Notes under the pieces: generated by a model
The model's database searches: none
What the model was told of the DNA's origin: nothing
Seen by the model: the letters and a program-made list of their open reading frames with translations, nothing else
Shown here: piece by piece, positions 7,893-11,488 of the stretch
How positions within the stretch are numbered: position 1 is the first letter of the stretch
Layout of the letters: each line of letters opens with the position of its first letter
Position numbers and translations under genes: made by a program
NCBI GenBank assembly: GCA_014116815.1
Contig: JACGYV010000042.1
Coordinates: forward strand, 1 to 11,488
DNA from: Holosporaceae bacterium 'Namur'
GTDB lineage: Bacteria; Pseudomonadota; Alphaproteobacteria; Rickettsiales; Midichloriaceae
DNA: 11,488 bases
Direction of reading: 5' to 3'

Positions 7893-9131
7893 ATGGTATT
7901 TAAATATTGTAGAGTAGTTTTTGGAGAAAATAATAAAGAAGTTTTTGCTATACTCTATTTGGATCATAAGTACAAAGTTATTCAAGAAGAATTTATCTCT
8001 GATGGAAGACTAGAATCCGTAGTAATAAACCCTAAGGATATTGTAAGAAAAGCGCTTATTTATAGAGCAAAAGGATTAATAGTTGCGCACAATCATCCTA
8101 GCGGTCTGCTTTTACCTTCAAAAAAAGATATAGAAATAACATTGAAACTTTCTAAAGCCTTAGAAATATTTGATATTACTTTGCTGGATCATTTAATAAT
8201 AAATGAATTTAACTACTATAGTTTTAAAGCTAATGACCTGATAAATGGTGAAGTAAAACATTACTCTCTAAGTTTTAATGAAAAAATACAATATATAAAA
8301 GCTTTAATCCTTATAAGCCAAAAGTATATTGAGCAACAAAAGAAGCAGCTTAATGTTAAACACCCCTATAAAGTATTTAGTGATATAGGTATTGTTGTAT
8401 GTAATGAGTGGCTTCTTACTATCAGTGGATTAGATACTACTTTAATAGGCAGTGATGTTGCACATGATTTTTGTAGGGATTACTCTCTGGAAGGTTTTGA
8501 TAGCTGTTATTTAAAAATTTTAAATTCCATGTCCTCAATATTTTTTTCTTACATTGATAAAGAACATAATATTTTATTCTTAAGCGAAACATATGAAGAA
8601 ATTTTAAATATACCTTGCAAAGACATAGTTGGAAATAATCTTAAAGTTCTAATTGGAGAGCAAGGTTATACAATATGTAAACCATTTTTAGATAAAGCAT
8701 TTTTAGGAGAAGAGGTTGTTTTCAATTATTTATGGCAATATAAAGAACAAGAGTTTATGCAGTTAGAAATTCATTATATACCAAACTTTACTCCCGGTAA
8801 AAAAAATGTATCCGGAATATTTTCCTTTATTACTAAATCTAGAATTCAAAATATGGTTATAGGTGAACACTTATCTCCCCTAGGTAAATTTTTACCAAAT
8901 TCTTCATATAAAAAGCCTTTAAAGCTTAAGAACAAACTTCTTAAACAAGTAATGTTACAAGTTAATAAAGTATTAAAAACCTTTGAGGTTAATTATGATC
9001 ATAAGACTATGTTAGATATAGCAAATAATGTATATGAGAACTTTTATTACTTAGAAGAAATAGACATTAATTATATTGAGAAAATTATTAATACAGGTAT
9101 TAAGGCAGGAAAGCTTTCCTGCCTTAAATAA
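7893..9131 (+). CDS. radC: RadC-type JAMM/MPN+ domain fused to a PAS-like domain
   Basis: The 412-codon intact frame begins inside the RadC fold. The full metal-binding JAMM signature is present: E33 (in VIQEEF), then H66-N-H68-P-S-G, S76 and D79, followed by DITLLDHLII (94-103), as in RadC proteins. RadC is conventionally called a DNA-repair protein, but its biochemical role is unsettled. The usual RadC ends soon after this domain. Here about 290 more residues follow: a helical linker (about 125-155), a PAS-like domain (about 212-316, with FFSYIDKEHNILFLSETYEEIL at its start, quoted in part, and a five-strand pattern ending in GIFSFITKS), and a Lys-rich helical tail (about 340-412). No Shine-Dalgarno precedes the ATG at 7893. 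The true start is therefore probably 7606, with a frameshift between. Nothing nearby suggests a DNA-repair operon. The JAMM call is firm and the PAS call moderate. Confidence 0.8.
   Translation: MVFKYCRVVFGENNKEVFAILYLDHKYKVIQEEFISDGRLESVVINPKDIVRKALIYRAKGLIVAHNHPSGLLLPSKKDIEITLKLSKALEIFDITLLDHLIINEFNYYSFKANDLINGEVKHYSLSFNEKIQYIKALILISQKYIEQQKKQLNVKHPYKVFSDIGIVVCNEWLLTISGLDTTLIGSDVAHDFCRDYSLEGFDSCYLKILNSMSSIFFSYIDKEHNILFLSETYEEILNIPCKDIVGNNLKVLIGEQGYTICKPFLDKAFLGEEVVFNYLWQYKEQEFMQLEIHYIPNFTPGKKNVSGIFSFITKSRIQNMVIGEHLSPLGKFLPNSSYKKPLKLKNKLLKQVMLQVNKVLKTFEVNYDHKTMLDIANNVYENFYYLEEIDINYIEKIINTGIKAGKLSCLK
9100..9127. terminator. Perfect 28-base palindrome between convergent genes
   Basis: The sequence TTAAGGCAGGAAAG and its exact reverse complement meet at 9113/9114 with no spacer. 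It spans the last codons of the RadC-like gene and ends at 9127, one base before its final AAT-AA stop region (stop 9129-9131). The convergent methyltransferase gene ends at 9136. The position fits a bidirectional transcription barrier, but neither side has a strong T run, so a classical intrinsic terminator is only one reading. A binding site for a dimeric protein is the other. Confidence 0.6.
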
Positions 9132-9135
9132 AGAT

Positions 9136-10167
9136 TTATAATCCTAAGTTAGGGTGACTTATCTCGTAAGCTTTAGAAAAACCTTTACGATCTAAAATAT
9201 CACATATCTTGTTGCGAACACTTTCAGGTACTACTAAAACTACTGAAGATTCAACCGGAATTGAACCTTTATTTTTCTCAGCAACAATAAGTACATCATC
9301 AATATAATCATTTAACTGACCTTTATATTTTAAGGATTCTAAACTTGTCTGAACAATGAATTCAAGTAACATCTTAAAATGTTGGTATTCAGTATTAAGC
9401 ACAGGAATACTGTGGTTATTAATAGTGCTTGAAGTAGATTTTAGTAAGTCTAAAGCCATTTTATGATAATCTTTAGGTAATGTTATTATTGAAGGTATCA
9501 TAAAATCACAATATCTAAATTGAGTGCTATCTAAACAATCTTTAATCTTAAAAGCAGTTTTAGTATCTACTTCCGCACCATATTTTCCCCTCAAAATATT
9601 TGGAATAGAGGTAGAAGATTCATGGATAGACAGCAGAATACCATCATGGCTCTTTTTGGATAGTAAAGAATGTATAAACTCCATGACATTAGGAGCATAG
9701 TATGCAACATTTGAAGCTAAGATAATATTCATATCATTAGGCAAGTTATCAATATCGGAATTAAAACAGCTTCCTTGTTGGAGACGATGATAAACTTTTA
9801 ACTTTATTAAAGCTTCTTGAATAGTATTTATAAATCTTTCCTCATTATCTATACCATAATAAGAAACTGAAGATAATTGTGTTGACCAAGTTTGCAGAAT
9901 TTGCATAGCCAGTTCTCCTTCTCCGCATCCAGCATCTAAAATAGATAACGGAGTCTTGAGTATTTGAGCCCCCTGAAAATCTAGTAATAGATTTTGAATT
10001 ACCATCCCGGTAATCATTTTTTGGTTTGTAGATTTTAGAAAAGCTTCAAACCATTGTGCTACCCGTTCATTAGTTATGTTTTTAAAGTACTGATTAATTT
10101 CATCTTTATTAATAGACTGAGTAGTACTATAATTATTTCCTGAAATAGGGTTTAAAATATTACGCAT
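9136..10167 (-). CDS. Class I SAM-dependent methyltransferase
   Basis: The 343-residue protein has a clear Rossmann-type methyltransferase core. Motif I is ILDAGCGEGEL (76-86), the acidic residue closing strand 2 is D107 in YYGIDNEE (103-110), the motif IV region is IILASNVAYYAPN (148-160), and post-motif strand 5 is DGILLSIHE (175-183). An N-terminal helical region (about 20-70) and a C-terminal part of about 150 residues flank the core and may define the substrate. The layout, with helices before motif I and HES after strand 5, recalls small-molecule N-methyltransferases of the histamine-methyltransferase type. That comparison is from memory and the substrate is unknown. No signal peptide or membrane helix is visible, so it should be cytoplasmic. 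The ATG is well placed: AGGAG lies six bases upstream. The gene is transcribed alone, convergent to the RadC-like gene, and its leader contains a hairpin. Confidence 0.85.
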   Translation of the reverse strand: MRNILNPISGNNYSTTQSINKDEINQYFKNITNERVAQWFEAFLKSTNQKMITGMVIQNLLLDFQGAQILKTPLSILDAGCGEGELAMQILQTWSTQLSSVSYYGIDNEERFINTIQEALIKLKVYHRLQQGSCFNSDIDNLPNDMNIILASNVAYYAPNVMEFIHSLLSKKSHDGILLSIHESSTSIPNILRGKYGAEVDTKTAFKIKDCLDSTQFRYCDFMIPSIITLPKDYHKMALDLLKSTSSTINNHSIPVLNTEYQHFKMLLEFIVQTSLESLKYKGQLNDYIDDVLIVAEKNKGSIPVESSVVLVVPESVRNKICDILDRKGFSKAYEISHPNLGL

Positions 10168-10173
10168 TTTTTT

Positions 10174-10178
10174 CTCCT
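10174..10178 (-). promoter_or_regulatory. Strong ribosome-binding site of the methyltransferase gene
   Basis: AGGAG on the minus strand is followed by six A residues and then ATG. It is the only textbook Shine-Dalgarno in the window and settles the start at 10167. Confidence 0.8.
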
Positions 10179-10197
10179 GTTTACATTAAAAAATAGT

Positions 10198-10231
10198 ACT
10201 GCTTTAAATACTGGCAGGTATTTGAAGCAGT
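10198..10231 (-). promoter_or_regulatory. Hairpin with trailing T run in the methyltransferase leader (attenuator-like)
   Basis: Arms at 10198-10211 (ACTGCTTTAAATAC) and 10218-10231 (GTATTTGAAGCAGT) pair over 14 positions, with 13 Watson-Crick pairs and one G-T, around a 6-base loop. Read on the minus strand, the stem is followed after four bases by T6 (10188-10193), then the AGGAG site and the gene start. That order (hairpin, T run, RBS) resembles an attenuator. On the plus strand the stem is followed directly by TTTT, but no plus-strand gene ends here. It could also be a plain mRNA-stabilising or sequestering structure. Confidence 0.5.
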
Positions 10232-10309
10232 TTTGCTTAATAGCTAAAATTAAAATATTAAGAATATTTTCTATATTTATTTAATTTTTGTAATATTAAG
10301 CTTGTAATT

Positions 10310-10321
10310 GCATTATAATGC
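10310..10321. promoter_or_regulatory. Palindrome GCATTATAATGC containing TATAAT on both strands
   Basis: A perfect 12-base palindrome carries a consensus -10 hexamer in each direction (10314-10319 plus, 10312-10317 minus). On the minus strand it would start the methyltransferase transcript about 80 bases before the leader hairpin. The -35 region 17-18 bases further upstream is poor (TTCCAT-like), so the promoter call is tentative. Confidence 0.3.
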
Positions 10322-10412
10322 CTACTATTTTGCTATGGAAGTCCCTTTACTTAGAAAATGTAATAAATCTTTAATAATTCTTGTAATCCAGACCTAATAA
10401 GTTTTATTCAAT

Positions 10413-10559
10413 TTAGTTGGAATAGAACTCTTTTGTATTTATCCTTGGTAGCCACTCCTCTTTAATCTTAAGGTAATTTTCATCCGAGCACAGTATATAG
10501 TCTAGTCTAAAGCTTTTGAAGTTGTAAGGAATAAAGCTATTATTAGGGGCGCTTATTAA
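10413..10559 (-). pseudogene. Possible decayed C-terminal gene fragment
   Basis: A 48-codon minus-strand frame without any start codon, bounded by stops, reads like real protein rather than AT-rich noise: it contains FIPYNFKSFRLDYILCSDEN followed by YLKIKEEWLPRINTKEFYSN. The Arg-Leu-Asp-Tyr-Ile-Leu motif followed by a Tyr-Ser-Asn end is faintly like the C-terminus of endonuclease/exonuclease/phosphatase-family proteins, where 'DYI...S...SDH.P' is typical. It would then have been cut at the His codon by a stop. This is a weak, memory-based resemblance; chance is the alternative. Confidence 0.3.
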
Positions 10560-10617
10560 CTAAATAGAAATAATTTAGCACTAATATTAAAAGTAATAAT
10601 ATTATTTGTGGCATAAT

Positions 10618-11488
10618 ATGAATGAAGTAACACTGCAAAAAGCGTTAGGTTTAAATAATGATAGAGTATCATTATTTTTAGATTTTAAAGAAACTGTAAA
10701 TACTGATTTAGAAAACATCATATATTTGCATGATAAAACCAACAGTAAGACACATGAAATTAAAAATATATTACAATCTATATACAAAAATAAGTTAGTT
10801 GACCCACTTAAGATCTTTATAAATTACCAAAATAGAAAGCTAGCAGCATTCCATTTAGAGAGGCTAAGGAAAACAGAAAATATATTAGATGTTAGTAATG
10901 AATTATTAAAAATTACTTTTCTGAATACAAAACAAAAAGACCTACTAAAGCAATTTATGATGTTGTTTCATGAACTGGATATTAAAAATATCAGGATCAT
11001 CGAAGGTTACAAAGCTGACTTAAGTAGACTAGCTGATAAAATACTATTGTCCTTAATAAATTACATCAAAAGGTTGGATTTAAGTACCTACGACGTAGCT
11101 ACTTCTAAACTTTTAAAATCATTTAAGTTTAGAGATCCGGACTCAGGATATTCCAGACAAATAATTTTTAAAGAAGTATTGCATAGATACGCTGATTCTA
11201 AAGAATTAATCAACTTACTTAAATTAGTATACGAGGGAGAAATAGAACAGGTAAAACAAACTAAGCTTAAAGATGATATACCTAAAGAATATATACTTCT
11301 TATAACCGACCTCGTAAACTTCGACGGTAATACTGAAACGATGAAAGCCTTAGTAGAACATGTATTACTAGGAAAGCTAGATAAAGGAATGATAGATAGC
11401 TTACTGACTAAGGCAGTAGAATATAGAAATATAGATTTAGCTAAATATTTTCTTGAAATAGGGGCTGATCCTAACCCCTTTGGTGCTC
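10618..11488 (+). CDS. Ankyrin-repeat-type protein, C-terminus beyond the window
   Basis: An open frame of 290 codons runs from the ATG at 10618 off the right edge. In-frame upstream sequence is closed by a TAA at 10597-10599; no clear Shine-Dalgarno is visible. Residues 1 to about 250 are Lys/Leu/Ile-rich and predicted largely helical without an obvious motif. The last visible stretch, from about residue 262 (TKAVEYRNIDLAKYFLEIG, then ADPN), is a typical ankyrin helix-turn-helix-loop unit with the 'LL..GAD.N' ending. Ankyrin proteins of host-associated bacteria are often secreted effectors, but no secretion signal is identifiable here because the C-terminus is missing. The number of repeats cannot be given. 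A non-repeat helical N-terminal domain before the ankyrin part is seen, but I do not recognise it. Confidence 0.75.
   Translation, partial: MNEVTLQKALGLNNDRVSLFLDFKETVNTDLENIIYLHDKTNSKTHEIKNILQSIYKNKLVDPLKIFINYQNRKLAAFHLERLRKTENILDVSNELLKITFLNTKQKDLLKQFMMLFHELDIKNIRIIEGYKADLSRLADKILLSLINYIKRLDLSTYDVATSKLLKSFKFRDPDSGYSRQIIFKEVLHRYADSKELINLLKLVYEGEIEQVKQTKLKDDIPKEYILLITDLVNFDGNTETMKALVEHVLLGKLDKGMIDSLLTKAVEYRNIDLAKYFLEIGADPNPFGA

Larger units (their letters stand above)
10232..10617. other. Intergenic spacer upstream of the methyltransferase and ankyrin genes
   Basis: This is the divergent region between the methyltransferase gene (minus) and the ankyrin-type gene (plus). It holds a 12-base palindrome with a TATAAT on each strand and a possible decayed coding fragment, both listed separately. 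I see no tRNA or other RNA gene. Confidence 0.5.

Noticed and set aside
10430..10560. Possible tRNA-like or structured RNA
   Set aside because: No cloverleaf, T-arm GGTTCGA motif or acceptor pairing could be traced.
10602..10787. 61-codon minus-strand frame
   Set aside because: It is antisense to the first codons of the ankyrin-type gene, with no independent support.
1..11488. CRISPR array, insertion sequence or phage/GTA cluster
   Set aside because: There are no regularly spaced repeats, no transposase, and only one GTA-type domain without any structural phage gene.

Overview
The window is AT-rich and looks like part of a Rickettsiales or similar host-associated alphaproteobacterial genome. 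Three things point that way: a protein domain typical of alphaproteobacterial gene transfer agents (GTA), a large filamentous-haemagglutinin-type exoprotein, and an ankyrin-repeat protein, all in sparse DNA with AT-rich spacers. The lineage is an inference from gene content. No rRNA, tRNA or housekeeping gene is present to fix it.

Layout. Positions 1-5344 (minus strand) hold the first 1781 codons of a giant FhaB/CdiA-like (TpsA-type) protein whose C-terminus lies beyond the left edge. A 452-base spacer separates it from a divergent gene at 5797-7266 (plus), a stand-alone copy of the glycoside-hydrolase-like TIM-barrel domain normally buried inside the GTA/phage 'host specificity' tail protein. 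Here it ends in a C-terminal membrane helix. After a repeat-bearing spacer comes a RadC-family gene at 7606-9131 (plus). Its N-terminal part is split off by what looks like a one-base deletion, and its JAMM domain is followed by an apparent PAS domain. A perfect 28-base palindrome marks its junction with a convergent SAM-dependent methyltransferase gene at 9136-10167 (minus). The methyltransferase leader carries a long hairpin followed by a T run just upstream of a strong ribosome-binding site. A 450-base spacer with a possible gene remnant then leads to an ankyrin-type protein starting at 10618 (plus) and leaving the right edge.

How they work together. No operon is obvious: gene orientations run minus, plus, plus, minus, plus, with long spacers. 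The haemagglutinin and the ankyrin protein fit host or neighbour interaction. The GTA-derived barrel next to the exoprotein may be an exapted carbohydrate-active membrane protein. RadC-PAS and the methyltransferase have no evident link to either. The strongest leads are the stand-alone tail-anchored GTA barrel, the RadC-PAS fusion, and the exoprotein with a degenerate TPS domain and no signal peptide.
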